Positions 49,088 to 57,450 of a stretch of 64,000 nt of DNA are shown piece by piece. Every line of letters starts with the position of its first letter. Positions within the stretch are counted from its first letter, which is position 1. Position numbers and translations under genes: made by a program. Source of the DNA: Gaiella sp038230035 (GTDB taxonomy: Bacteria > Actinomycetota > Thermoleophilia > Gaiellales > Gaiellaceae); assembly GCA_038230035.1 (NCBI GenBank), contig JBBRNX010000015.1, positions 19,884 to 83,883 of the forward strand, given 5' to 3'. The notes under the pieces are model-generated. The model did not search any database. It had not been told where the DNA came from and worked only from the letters and a program-made list of their open reading frames with translations.

Positions 49088-49920
49088 CTGATGTTGCGGG
49101 CGACGTCGGTGCCGACCGGCTGGTCCGCGACGACCCTCAGAAAGCGTCCGAGCGCAGCCTCGAGCGGGTTGATCTGCCGCGAGACGAGCAGGTCGAGATC
49201 GGTCACGCCGTGGCGAACCGTCGGCGCGAACGGGTGCAGGAACGCGCCGTCGGCGGTGATCGTCAGCTCCGGGAGGATGTCCGTCGGGCCGGGCTCGACG
49301 CCCATGTCCTCGAGCGCGGCCCGGCCGCGCCGGACGACGCTTCGGACGAGATGGTCGTCGTCCGAGACACCCCAGGAACGGTGCAGCTCGCAGAGCCGGC
49401 CGAGCTCGTCCTCGGACTGGTCGGCGACCGTCGTCGCCAGCCGGACGCGGATGCCGCGTTCGAGCAGTGCAGGTACCGCTGTCGCGACTCGCCCGAAGTT
49501 CTCAGGGCCGCGCAGGGTGTCGTTGCGCGACGGTTCGGGCGAGTCGAGCGAGATCTGAAGGACGACGTCGGCTCCGGCAAGCGGCTCGAGCCGACGGAGG
49601 ATGCGCTCTGTGAAGAGCGTCGCGTTCGTCAGGACGACCGTAGGAAGGATCTCACCGAGCCCAACCACGGTCTCGGCGGCATCCGTGAGCATGAAGACCT
49701 CGCCGCCGGTGACTCCCAGGCCGGTGAAGCCGAGCTCGCGAGCCTCGCTCGCCGCGCGCACCATCGTTTCGCGGCTGAGCGTCCGCCGGTTGGCGATTCC
49801 CGGTCGCGACTCGGTCAGACAGTAGACGCAGGCCAGGTTGCAGTGGTAGGTCGCGTAGAGCCAGAGCCGGTCGCCGCACCGGCCCTCGGCCACGGCGTTC
49901 GTCAGGACGTCGCTCGTCAT
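49084..49920 (-). CDS. Radical SAM protein lacking a SPASM cysteine cluster
   Basis: 278 aa from ATG 49920 (ATGA overlap with the upstream gene). The 4Fe-4S/SAM motif is YHCNLACVYC (about residues 27-36: CxxxCxxC), followed by TGLGVTGGEVFML (GGE motif about 74-76) and VVLQISLDSPEPSRND. The C-terminal region has LPELTITADGAFLHPFAPTV, where SPASM proteins normally carry Cys; none is found after residue 36 apart from one. So it is a peptide- or small-molecule-modifying radical SAM enzyme with only one cluster. It is next to an AhpD-like gene. Confidence 0.87.
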   Translation of the reverse strand: MTSDVLTNAVAEGRCGDRLWLYATYHCNLACVYCLTESRPGIANRRTLSRETMVRAASEARELGFTGLGVTGGEVFMLTDAAETVVGLGEILPTVVLTNATLFTERILRRLEPLAGADVVLQISLDSPEPSRNDTLRGPENFGRVATAVPALLERGIRVRLATTVADQSEDELGRLCELHRSWGVSDDDHLVRSVVRRGRAALEDMGVEPGPTDILPELTITADGAFLHPFAPTVRHGVTDLDLLVSRQINPLEAALGRFLRVVADQPVGTDVARNIR

Positions 49921-50432
49921 GCGGGCGGTGGAACCTGGAACGCGGTGCAGTACTGGTTCAGCAGCTGGGTCGCGCCGATCAGGAGCGAGAGCTCGATCAG
50001 TTGGTCGTCGCGAACGTAGTCGAGGAGGCGCGCGACGAGGTCGTCGTCGATCGTGTGCGGGTCGGTCAGGTAGCGGTCGACCCATTCGAGGATCGCGCGC
50101 TCGCGAGTCGGCAGCTCAGCCACGGGACGCTCGTTGCACGCCGCAGCCAGGTGCTCGGGCAGGACGCCCGATTCGAGTGCGAGCGGACGGTGGGCGGCAA
50201 GGCAGTAGCGGCAGCCGTTGAGCTGCGAGACGCGCACGACGACGAGCTCCTTCGTCGCGAGATCGACGGCACCCTCGTCGAAGATCTGCCCGAGAAACGG
50301 CAGCAGGGTTTCGAGCAGGTCCGGTGCGTTGGCCAACGAGCGTTTGAGCGGCGACGCCGAACCATCGGCCGCGTAGATCGACCGTGCATGCACCGGTGTT
50401 TCGTCTCGTTGCAGCAGGCGCACGCGGCTCAT
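49917..50432 (-). CDS. Carboxymuconolactone decarboxylase/AhpD-like protein
   Basis: 171 aa. Redox motif NGCRYCLAAHRPLALESG (about 72-89; C-x2-C-x3-H) as in AhpD-type peroxidase partners, with LATKELVVVRVSQL before it and the helical C-terminus LIELSLLIGATQLLNQYCTA. First gene of the seven-gene operon. Related rSAM-associated peroxidase-like proteins are known from arsenosugar and selenium-domain clusters (established family knowledge); this one has not been matched. Confidence 0.85.
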   Translation of the reverse strand: MSRVRLLQRDETPVHARSIYAADGSASPLKRSLANAPDLLETLLPFLGQIFDEGAVDLATKELVVVRVSQLNGCRYCLAAHRPLALESGVLPEHLAAACNERPVAELPTRERAILEWVDRYLTDPHTIDDDLVARLLDYVRDDQLIELSLLIGATQLLNQYCTAFQVPPPA

Positions 50433-50441
50433 GCACCTCTT

Positions 50442-50649
50442 CCTACCAGCAGCGCGAGCCCGGCGGCAACGGCGTAAGAGACGCGTAAGAACTTGGCGAC
50501 GTGCTGTTCGTCGCGTGACAAGTCAGGTGCGGCGTTAGGGTTCGGGGCGCGACTGTCCGCGCTATGCCCGCAGCGATCGACTCGAAGGAGAGAGAGAACG
50601 GTGACCGACACGAGCGCGACAGCGAGGAACTTTATCTGCGGCGAATGGG
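50442..50649 (+). repeat. Segmental duplication, left part of copy B
   Basis: Counterpart of 35767-35990: shared from CCTACCAGCAGCGCGAGCCC, through the leader (GCGTTAGGGTTCGGG, GCGATCGACTCGAAGGAGAG), to codon 16 of the dehydrogenase. Small indels separate the two copies. The 10 bp before are the leader of the AhpD-like gene, so the copy begins exactly at that operon. Confidence 0.85.
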
Positions 50650-50684
50650 CGGTCACCGTCTATCAGGACGCGCCGCTTGCCTGA
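50601..50684 (+). pseudogene. Aldehyde dehydrogenase copy B reduced to 27 codons
   Basis: The GTG start at 50601 keeps its ribosome-binding site and reads TDTSATARNFICGEWAVTVYQ, then DAPLA and TGA. Codons 1-16 equal the start of the intact gene at 35925 and the last 11 equal its end (VTVYQDAPLA). An in-frame deletion of about 1.37 kb removed everything between. It still overlaps the epimerase TTG start, so it may act as a leader peptide that couples translation. Confidence 0.85.
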
Positions 50685-51609
50685 GCGCACCCTCGTCACG
50701 GGCGTACTGGGTTGTCTCGGGGCGTGGACCGCGCGAGCGCTTCTCGATGAAGGTGTCGAGGTCGTCGGCTTCGACCTTGGCGACGCTACGCATCGGCTTG
50801 ATTTCGTGCTCGGCGACGACGTGGGTCGGGTCACAGTCGTGCGGGGCGACATCACGGATCGGGCTGCTCTCGACCGTGTGCTCGACGAGCATGCGATCAC
50901 GCGGGTCGTCCATCTCGCCGCGCTCCAGGTGCCCTCGTGTCGAGAGGATCCGGTGCTCGGGGCTCGCGTCAACGTGGTCGGCACGCTGAACGTGTTCGAG
51001 TCCGTGCGTGCGCGGCTTGATCGGATCCCGGGTATCGCGTTCGCGTCGTCCGCGGCGGTGTACGGCCCGAGCGACCCGTCCCCTGCGCCCGAAGCCGGCG
51101 GTTTGGCGCCTGGCACGCACTACGGCGTCTTCAAGCTCGCGAACGAGGGGAATGCGCGCATCGCCTGGGCCGAGGCCGGCGTGCCGTCGATCGCGATCCG
51201 CCCCTACGTGGTCTACGGGCCGGGACGCGACCAGGGCCTCACCTCGGGTCCGACGCTCGCGATGGCGGCGGCTGTCCGGGGCGAGGCGTTCACCATCGGC
51301 TACGGCGGCGTTGCCCAGTACGACTATGCACCCGGTGTCGGGATAGCCTTCGCGCGTGCGGCCGAGGCGGTGCGCGACGGCGCGATGGTCGCCAACTTTC
51401 CGGGCGTCGTCGCGTCGATGCACGAGGTCGTCGAGGCGATCGAGGCGGCGATCCCGGCGGCAACAGCGCGGATCGACTGGGCCGACGTCATGCTGCCGTT
51501 CCCCGCGGAGCTCGAGTCGACACGGCTCGAGGAGCTCCTCGGGCCGCTGCCGAAGACGACGCTGGCAGATGGCGTGGCGGCGACGATCGACCGCTTCCTA
51601 CGCCGCTAG
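50677..51609 (+). CDS. NAD-dependent epimerase/dehydratase (extended SDR), intact copy B
   Basis: 310 aa with a TTG start at 50677 overlapping the stop of the dehydrogenase remnant. Rossmann motif TGVLGCLGAWTARALL (7-22; GxxGxxG as GVLGCLG), Asp after beta-2 (GFDLGDA), RGDITDRAAL, catalytic Ser in ASSAAVYGPSDP (about 130) and Tyr-x3-Lys in THYGVFKLAN (about 150-154). UDP-glucose 4-epimerase/uronate-type family; substrate unknown, possibly a sugar or uronic acid. Copy A at 37375 is broken. Confidence 0.88.
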   Translation: MPERTLVTGVLGCLGAWTARALLDEGVEVVGFDLGDATHRLDFVLGDDVGRVTVVRGDITDRAALDRVLDEHAITRVVHLAALQVPSCREDPVLGARVNVVGTLNVFESVRARLDRIPGIAFASSAAVYGPSDPSPAPEAGGLAPGTHYGVFKLANEGNARIAWAEAGVPSIAIRPYVVYGPGRDQGLTSGPTLAMAAAVRGEAFTIGYGGVAQYDYAPGVGIAFARAAEAVRDGAMVANFPGVVASMHEVVEAIEAAIPAATARIDWADVMLPFPAELESTRLEELLGPLPKTTLADGVAATIDRFLRR

Positions 51610-51660
51610 CGCCGGCGCGATCGCGGCGCTGGGCGCGCGTCCCGGGTCTACGATGGGGCG

Positions 51661-52782
51661 ATGGAGCGCTACGACGTGCTCGTCGTCGGTGCGGGACCCG
51701 CGGGCTCGGCGACGGCGATCCACCTGGCGCGCGCCGGTGCGCGCGTCCTCCTCGTCGACAAGGCGAGCTTCCCCCGAGACAAGCCGTGCGGTGGTGGGCT
51801 GACGGGCCGCGCGCTCCGAGCCGCGCCCTGCCAGGTCGACCCGGTCGTCGAGCACGTCGTCGACACGTTCGAGCTTCGACTGAACTACGGTCGGAAGTTC
51901 GAGCGCGACTGCGGCGAGCCGATGATACTGATGACCCAGCGCCGCAGGCTCGACGCGTACCTGGCGGAGCAGGCCGTTGCGGCCGGTGCCGAGTTTCGCG
52001 ATGGCACGCGTGTCGACGATCTGCTGATCTGCCCTCACGGGGTGGACGCCCGGGTGGGCGGCATGCGGGTTCACGTCGACACAGTGGTCGGCGCCGACGG
52101 AGCGAACGGCGTCGTCGCCAAGAGCGCCGGGCTCGGCGACGGGATCGTCCGCGGGGTGGCGCTCGAAGGGAACGTCTCGTGGGACGAGCTCGACCCTGAT
52201 CGGTACAGCGGTCGTGCAGTCGTCGAGCTCGGTGTCGTTCCCGGCGGCTACGCATGGGTGTTCCCGAAAGGCGGTCACGCGAACTTCGGTGTCGGCGGGT
52301 GGCAGACCGAGGGGCCGCGGCTCCGCGATCATCTCGCGCGGCTGGCCGACCACCACGGCGTGCAGATCGAACAGCTGACCGAGGTCAAGGGCCACAGGCT
52401 GCCGATGCGGCCGGTCGGCTGCGCTCCTGCGGCCGAGCATGTCCTGCTCGTCGGCGATGCAGCCGGCCTCGTCGACCCGCTGTCCGGCGACGGGATGTAC
52501 GAGGCGTTCGTCTCCGGGAAGCTCGCTGCGGAGGCGATCCTGACCGACACGCGCGATGATTACGCCTCCCGGCTCGCAGCGGCGCTCGATCACCATGCAA
52601 CTGCGTCCTGGGCAGCCAAGAAAGCAATGGACAGGCATCCAGCCGTTTGCTTCTGGGCGGCCCGCTCGCCGGGTGTTTTCGGCATCGTCGCGGGCCTTCT
52701 GGCCGGCGAGGTGCGCCATCCGGACGAGGCGCGAGGTCTCGCCCGGCCGCCGTTGCGGCTGCTCGCACGGCTGGCACGCTAA
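51661..52782 (+). CDS. Geranylgeranyl reductase-family flavoprotein, intact copy B
   Basis: 373 aa. FAD motif VVGAGPAGSATAIHLARAGA (8-27), PRDKPCGGGLTGRAL (39-53, typical of GGR-family), the second FAD motif VLLVGDAAGLVDPLSGDGMY (about 262-281) and RRRLDAYLAEQA. These enzymes reduce isoprenoid double bonds (menaquinone tails, polyprenols) or halogenate/hydroxylate related compounds. The position just before pilT is probably incidental. The first 109 bp are duplicated at 39374. Confidence 0.88.
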   Translation: MERYDVLVVGAGPAGSATAIHLARAGARVLLVDKASFPRDKPCGGGLTGRALRAAPCQVDPVVEHVVDTFELRLNYGRKFERDCGEPMILMTQRRRLDAYLAEQAVAAGAEFRDGTRVDDLLICPHGVDARVGGMRVHVDTVVGADGANGVVAKSAGLGDGIVRGVALEGNVSWDELDPDRYSGRAVVELGVVPGGYAWVFPKGGHANFGVGGWQTEGPRLRDHLARLADHHGVQIEQLTEVKGHRLPMRPVGCAPAAEHVLLVGDAAGLVDPLSGDGMYEAFVSGKLAAEAILTDTRDDYASRLAAALDHHATASWAAKKAMDRHPAVCFWAARSPGVFGIVAGLLAGEVRHPDEARGLARPPLRLLARLAR

Positions 52783-52814
52783 AGACAGCCGCCCGCTCTG
52801 CCGAAAAGATCCCC

Positions 52815-53966
52815 GTGGAGCTTGTATCTCTCCTGGAAAAGGTCGTCGCGTCCGGCGCGAGCGATGTGCACCTCAAGCTTGGCCAGCCGCCTGTGATCCG
52901 CATGGACGGCGAGCTCGAGCCGTTGCCCGACATGCAGCCGCTCGGCGAAGGCGATCTCGACGACGTGCTGGAGGCGATCACCGCGATCTCGCCGAGGCGT
53001 CGCGAGTCGTTCGAGGAGACCGGCGACCTCGACATCGCCTTCTCCCATCCGACGCTACCGCGCTTCCGCGTCAACGGGTTCCGGCAACGCGGTGCGATCT
53101 CGTTCGCTTTCCGCGTGATTCCGAGCGAGATCCCGAGCTTCGACCAGCTTCATCTGCCGCCCGGCGTGAAACGCCTGTCTGCCGAGCACCGCGGTTTGAT
53201 CCTCGTGACCGGTGCGACCGGCTCTGGCAAGACCACGACGCTTGCCGCGATGCTCGACCACATCAACCGGACGCGCCGCCAGCACATCGTGACCGTCGAG
53301 GATCCGATTGAGATCCTCCACGCCGACCGCGGCTGCATCGTCAACCAGCGCGAGATCGGCCTCGACACCGTCAGCTTCGAGCAGGCGCTCCGCCGCGTGC
53401 TGCGCCAGGATCCGGACATCATCCTGATCGGCGAGTTGCGCGACACGGAGACCGCGCACACGGCGCTCCAGGCGGCGGAATCCGGCCACCTCGTCTTTTC
53501 GACCCTGCACACCATCGATGCCGCCGAGTCGCTTGGCCGGATGATCGAGTTTTTTCCGCCTACGAAGCAGCAGCAGATCCGCTCGATCCTCGCGGGCACG
53601 CTGCGCGGCGTCGTCAGCCAGCGGCTGATCCCGTCGGTCACCGGTGGCCGCGTCCCCGCGGTGGAGGTGATGGTCACGAACGCGCGCATCCAGGATCTGA
53701 TCCGGGAGAACCGCCCGGACGAGATCACCGACGCGATCGAGGCCGGTGAGTACTACGAGATGCAGAGCTTCTCGAGCTCGCTGATCGAGCTCGTTCTCGA
53801 CGGCTCGATCGAGCGCGGTGTGGCCGCGAATGCTGCGACGAACCGCCACGATTTCCTGGTCGCCCTCGAGGCCGCCGAGAAGCATGCAGCGAGCGAGTCG
53901 CCCGCGAGCTCGGCGCCCAAGGCGACCGTCACCGCACCGCTCCTCCGCACCGCAGACTCCCACTAG
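52815..53966 (+). CDS. pilT: Type IV pilus retraction ATPase PilT
   Basis: 383 aa from GTG 52815 (ELVSLLEKVVASGASDVHLK). Walker A GATGSGKTTT (about 134-143), Asp box TVEDPIEILH, Walker B-type DPDIILIGELRDTETA, His box SGHLVFSTLHT and the C-terminal NARIQDLIRENRPDEI stretch that replaces the AIRNLIRE retraction motif. Last 30 residues are Ala/Ser/Pro-rich. Hexameric cytoplasmic motor that depolymerises pili. Its 3' end is partly duplicated downstream (54128-54345). Confidence 0.92.
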   Translation: MELVSLLEKVVASGASDVHLKLGQPPVIRMDGELEPLPDMQPLGEGDLDDVLEAITAISPRRRESFEETGDLDIAFSHPTLPRFRVNGFRQRGAISFAFRVIPSEIPSFDQLHLPPGVKRLSAEHRGLILVTGATGSGKTTTLAAMLDHINRTRRQHIVTVEDPIEILHADRGCIVNQREIGLDTVSFEQALRRVLRQDPDIILIGELRDTETAHTALQAAESGHLVFSTLHTIDAAESLGRMIEFFPPTKQQQIRSILAGTLRGVVSQRLIPSVTGGRVPAVEVMVTNARIQDLIRENRPDEITDAIEAGEYYEMQSFSSSLIELVLDGSIERGVAANAATNRHDFLVALEAAEKHAASESPASSAPKATVTAPLLRTADSH

Positions 53967-54440
53967 AGCCTCCGCCGACCGGCTCCTGCGGGACCGACCA
54001 GGGAACACGTGCGGCGCATTCGAGCGGCGAGTCACGCCTGCCTGACCTCGGCGAATCACTCCTCGGCGGCGGCACCGTCGACGCCGGATCGAACGCCGAC
54101 GTTGTCGGCCCGACTCGGGCCGATCGATCGATCGATCGAGTGTGGGTGTGGCAAGCGGATGCAGCGAAAACCGCCACGACTTCCTGGTCGCTTCGAGACG
54201 CCGAGAAGAATGCAGCGAGCGAGTCCCTCGCGCTCGGTGCCAAGCCGACCGTCGTCCCACCGCTCCCGTGTACGGCCGACCCCCGCTAGAACTCCGCCGA
54301 TCGCTCTGTGGGGCCGATCAGGAGCATGTACGAGCGCATTCGGGCGGCGAGTCACAGGTCAGCTTCGACCCTCGACCGTTTGTGGGTCGGCAGCGCCGAG
54401 GTGGCGAGGCCCAGTCAGACCGGCCGCGAGACCGGCGGTC
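53967..54440. repeat. Degenerate tandem duplication of the pilT/pilV 3'-end junction
   Basis: No gene lies here. About 54076-54120 repeats (GTCGACGCCGGATCGAACGC) the 3' end of the minus-strand prepilin gene found at 54460-54510. About 54128-54345 repeats the last part of pilT (53808-54030), including AACCGCCACGATTTCCTGGT-like sequence with frame-destroying changes. So the order is pilT end, prepilin-end copy, pilT-end copy, true prepilin end. A GATCGATCGATCGATCGA run (54121-54138) marks the junction. Confidence 0.8.
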
Positions 54441-55028
54441 CTAAGACGGCGGCGGGACGGTCGACGCCGGGTCGAACGCCGACGTCGTCTGGGCCTGGAC
54501 GCGGCCGATCGCGCCGGCGACGATCGAGCGCACGCCGATCGTGATCTGCACGTACGCCTGATAGTTCCCGGCGCTGCCCGTCGCGTACACGTACGTGTCG
54601 ACGCGGTAGCTCCGGCCGTCAGGGCCGGTCACGGTCTGCGTGGCCGGGATCGAGCCCACGTTCACCTGGCCCGTGAGGATGGTTGCCTGCTGGCCGCTGG
54701 TCAGATTCGACGGCGGCGAGGTGACGTACGCGTCGCCGCTGCCCGGGAGCGTGCTGGTATCGATGCCAAGCGAGGTGTACGGCAGAGTCCGGAACTTCTC
54801 CATCTGCTTGTCGGCGAGTGTCAGCGCGTTGCCCTCGATGCTGGCGTGCCGGAGCGACAGGATGCTGGAGCTAAAGACGGCGATGAGCGCCCCGACGGCG
54901 AGGGTGAGGAAGGTCATGGCGATAAGGAGCTCGATGAGCATGCTCCCGGACTCGTCGGTGCGACGGGTCGCCTGGCCGGCGGTATGGGGTGTCGGAGCAG
55001 TCGAGGTAAATGCCATCGTAGGATTCAT
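54441..55028 (-). CDS. Type IV minor prepilin, PilV-like
   Basis: 195 aa. A type III signal sequence with ESG-SMLIELLIAMTFLTLAV: cleavage after Gly28 leaves Ser-Met-Leu-Ile-Glu, with Glu at +5, followed by a 20-residue hydrophobic helix. The rest is a polar beta-rich domain ending in SAFDPASTVPPPS. PilV/GspI-type minor pilins prime assembly. It is followed (same strand, 28 bp upstream) by the PilX-like gene. Confidence 0.85.
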   Translation of the reverse strand: MNPTMAFTSTAPTPHTAGQATRRTDESGSMLIELLIAMTFLTLAVGALIAVFSSSILSLRHASIEGNALTLADKQMEKFRTLPYTSLGIDTSTLPGSGDAYVTSPPSNLTSGQQATILTGQVNVGSIPATQTVTGPDGRSYRVDTYVYATGSAGNYQAYVQITIGVRSIVAGAIGRVQAQTTSAFDPASTVPPPS

Positions 55029-55056
55029 CGGCAGCCTTGGCCCGAGCCTGAAGTGG

Positions 55057-56622
55057 CTAGCTGGCGATCAGCTGTGCCCACGTGCCCGGTACGACTCCCC
55101 AATCGGTCGCTCCAGGATTTGTGTACGTGGCGCCGGGAGCGGTGTCCGGCGGATTCGACACGTCGGTCGAGCTGCTGCTGCCCGAGACGGTCGCGGTGTC
55201 GGTGATGATCGGTCCCGTGACGTTCGCGTTGCCGAGGTTCGTGTAGTTACCGACGACGTAGACGGCGACGTTGATCTCGGCCGTCCCGTTCACCTTCAGG
55301 CCCGGAGACGCGTTCGAAGCGTTGATGAACACGAGCACGATCGCGCCCTGTGCCCCATCCCACTTGGTGCCGGTGCACGAGCCGCCGCTCGGAGTGGCAG
55401 GCGGCCCGCAGAAGGGGGCGTTGCCGTTGATCGTGCCGGAGCCGTCGAAGTAGAACGTGGCCGACGTCCCGTTGGTGTAGGCCGCCGAGCCGTTGTTCAA
55501 GCTGTAGTTGCTATCGAAGAAGAGGGTACCCGTGGCGGTCAGACGGCTGGTCGCCGCGTTCCAGGAGAGAGTCCCGACCGGGGTACCGGTGTGCGCCGCG
55601 GTCTTGTAGACCGTGCAGCTGTAGGTCGTGCCGGGGAACAGGTTCGGACTAGCGGCGCTCAGGTTCCGTGTTGTGTCGCCGTCGAACGTCGGGTACCCGG
55701 AGCCGGTGCACAGCGGGCCGTTCTTCCAGTCGGCCATGGCGTAGACAACGTCCGGGGCGATCGTCGGCTTTGTGATCGACTGTGCCGGTCCGACATAGGC
55801 CATCGCCCAGACCTTCGAGGACGGTGTGTTCGAGCAGATCACGCCGCCGGAGCCGGTGCAGCCGCCGGGCGCCGTGACCGAGGCCACTTTCTGCGCGCTC
55901 GCGCCGATGCTGGCGGCCCCGCCCTGGAAGCTGATCGTCGTCGCTGCGTACACCTTGATCGAGGGCCCGGTCGAACCGACAGGCTCGGCGATGCCGGCGT
56001 TGCCGGAGAGCTTGAGGCAGCCGTTCACGTAGATCGAGATCGTGATGTTCGCGCTGCCGCCCGGGTTGAAGCACGAGGGGCCAGGGTTCGCGACGAAAAG
56101 ACCGTAGCCCCAGGCGAGCGAAGCCGGGACGACCGTACCGGGCAGCGTCTTGGAGACCACCTGGACCGACAGCTCGCGCTTCACAGTGCTGTCGGGCGAG
56201 GTTCCGTTGGCCCACACCGTCCACTGGGTCGCGGTCGTCTTCTGCGCCCACCAGCCGCCGCTGCCCGTGCCCTGCGGTGTCGAGGTGCCGAAAGCAATCG
56301 GTCCGGGCGACGTGTTTGGTGCGCTGCCCACCGTCGCGTTGACCGCAGCGGTGCCGTTCGGATCCGCCGTCTTGGCGAGATACGAAATGCCGTAGTTCAA
56401 TCCGGCTTCGGCAGTGTTGAAGGAGAGGTTCGCCTGGCGGTCGCGGCCGAAGGACTTCTCGTTCGACGTCATCAGCTGGGCGATAGCCGCAGTCGAGATC
56501 GACAGCGCGAGCACGATGATCAGAGCGAGGACGAGTGCGACGCCGCTCTCGTCCGCGAGCCGGGCGCGCGGCGGTCCGAGCTGGATGCGCGTGCGCCGTT
56601 CGGTCCGTGAGATGTTCGCCAT
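55057..56622 (-). CDS. PilX-like pilus assembly protein
   Basis: 521 aa from ATG 56622; ATG 56667 would add 15 residues. The N-terminus has DESGVALVLALIIVLALSIS, a PilX-N-type prepilin helix where the Glu at +5 is replaced by Leu. A long secreted region follows, rich in Gly, Ser, Thr and Asn, with Cys pairs (PSCFNPGGS, GCLKLSG, GGCTGSGGVICSNT). It is much bigger than usual PilX (about 200 aa), so it may be a tip adhesin carried by the pilus. Confidence 0.8.
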   Translation of the reverse strand: MANISRTERRTRIQLGPPRARLADESGVALVLALIIVLALSISTAAIAQLMTSNEKSFGRDRQANLSFNTAEAGLNYGISYLAKTADPNGTAAVNATVGSAPNTSPGPIAFGTSTPQGTGSGGWWAQKTTATQWTVWANGTSPDSTVKRELSVQVVSKTLPGTVVPASLAWGYGLFVANPGPSCFNPGGSANITISIYVNGCLKLSGNAGIAEPVGSTGPSIKVYAATTISFQGGAASIGASAQKVASVTAPGGCTGSGGVICSNTPSSKVWAMAYVGPAQSITKPTIAPDVVYAMADWKNGPLCTGSGYPTFDGDTTRNLSAASPNLFPGTTYSCTVYKTAAHTGTPVGTLSWNAATSRLTATGTLFFDSNYSLNNGSAAYTNGTSATFYFDGSGTINGNAPFCGPPATPSGGSCTGTKWDGAQGAIVLVFINASNASPGLKVNGTAEINVAVYVVGNYTNLGNANVTGPIITDTATVSGSSSSTDVSNPPDTAPGATYTNPGATDWGVVPGTWAQLIAS

Positions 56623-56719
56623 TCGCTGCTGACTCTCGGCAGGAAGCGCACATCGGTCGTCACCCATCGGAGTGATCTTGCCGTCTGCCGTCCCTAGAGG
56701 CTAAAGAGCATGAGCCGCA

Positions 56720-57439
56720 ATGCCGATGTGCGGGCCAATGAGCGTGCTGCGGCAGACCATCGGACGCGCGGTCAAACGCGCCCGCCGCGAGGACGGCGTC
56801 ACGCTGATCGAACTGATTACCGTGATGGTGATCCTCGGCATCGTGCTAGCGGGTCTCGTGGGGAGCTTCACGTCCGCCATGCGCCAGGAGGTCGATCAGA
56901 CCAGCCGGGAGGTCGCGTATAGCAACGCGCGGCTTGCGCTCGACCGCATGCGCGTCGACATCCACTGCGCCGGCAACACGCTGCCGCAAGTCGACCAGAA
57001 CCCCTACGGCGGCTTCACCATGACGCTGACCGAGAGCCACGAGGGTCAGCCCGGCTGGTGCCAGACCGTCGTCCCGGCCGGGGACACCTCGTCGGGCGTG
57101 CAGTGGTGCACTGTGCCGTACCTGAGCAGCACGACGCGCTTCGTCCTTTACCGCTATATCGGGCTCAACGCGAGCGACTGCGGCGCGGGCGGGAGCGGCT
57201 CGAGCTTCGAAGTCGACTACGTCGCCATTCCGCCGGGCGGCTGGCCGACGAACACCGACGCCTCCCCGGTACCGACGAACTGGATCGGCAACCTGTGGCC
57301 GACCTCGACGGCGTGCCCGAGCGCGAGCCTCCCGACCGTCTCGGTCGACGTCAACGTCGCACAGGACCCGGTGGTGTCCCCGAAGCAGAACTACGAGCTG
57401 AAGGACGAGATCGCGGTCCGCAACGCGAACCGTTGCTAG
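56720..57439 (+). CDS. Type IV minor prepilin, PilW-like
   Basis: 239 aa. Prepilin signal REDG-VTLIELITVMVILGIVLA with Glu at +5. The mature part contains Cys residues (DIHCAGN, PGWCQTV, QWCTVPYL, ASDCGAGG, NRC) that could form disulfides. A first ATG at 56720 and others at 56738 are both possible starts. Divergent from the PilX-like gene with a 97-bp gap that must hold both promoters; its stop lies next to the pilD start. Confidence 0.85.
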   Translation: MPMCGPMSVLRQTIGRAVKRARREDGVTLIELITVMVILGIVLAGLVGSFTSAMRQEVDQTSREVAYSNARLALDRMRVDIHCAGNTLPQVDQNPYGGFTMTLTESHEGQPGWCQTVVPAGDTSSGVQWCTVPYLSSTTRFVLYRYIGLNASDCGAGGSGSSFEVDYVAIPPGGWPTNTDASPVPTNWIGNLWPTSTACPSASLPTVSVDVNVAQDPVVSPKQNYELKDEIAVRNANRC

Positions 57440-57450
57440 CGCTGGATCCC

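Noticed and set aside
54121..54138. GATC tetranucleotide run as a functional satellite or origin element
   Set aside because: Only four to five units, located exactly at a duplication junction; better explained as a junction product.
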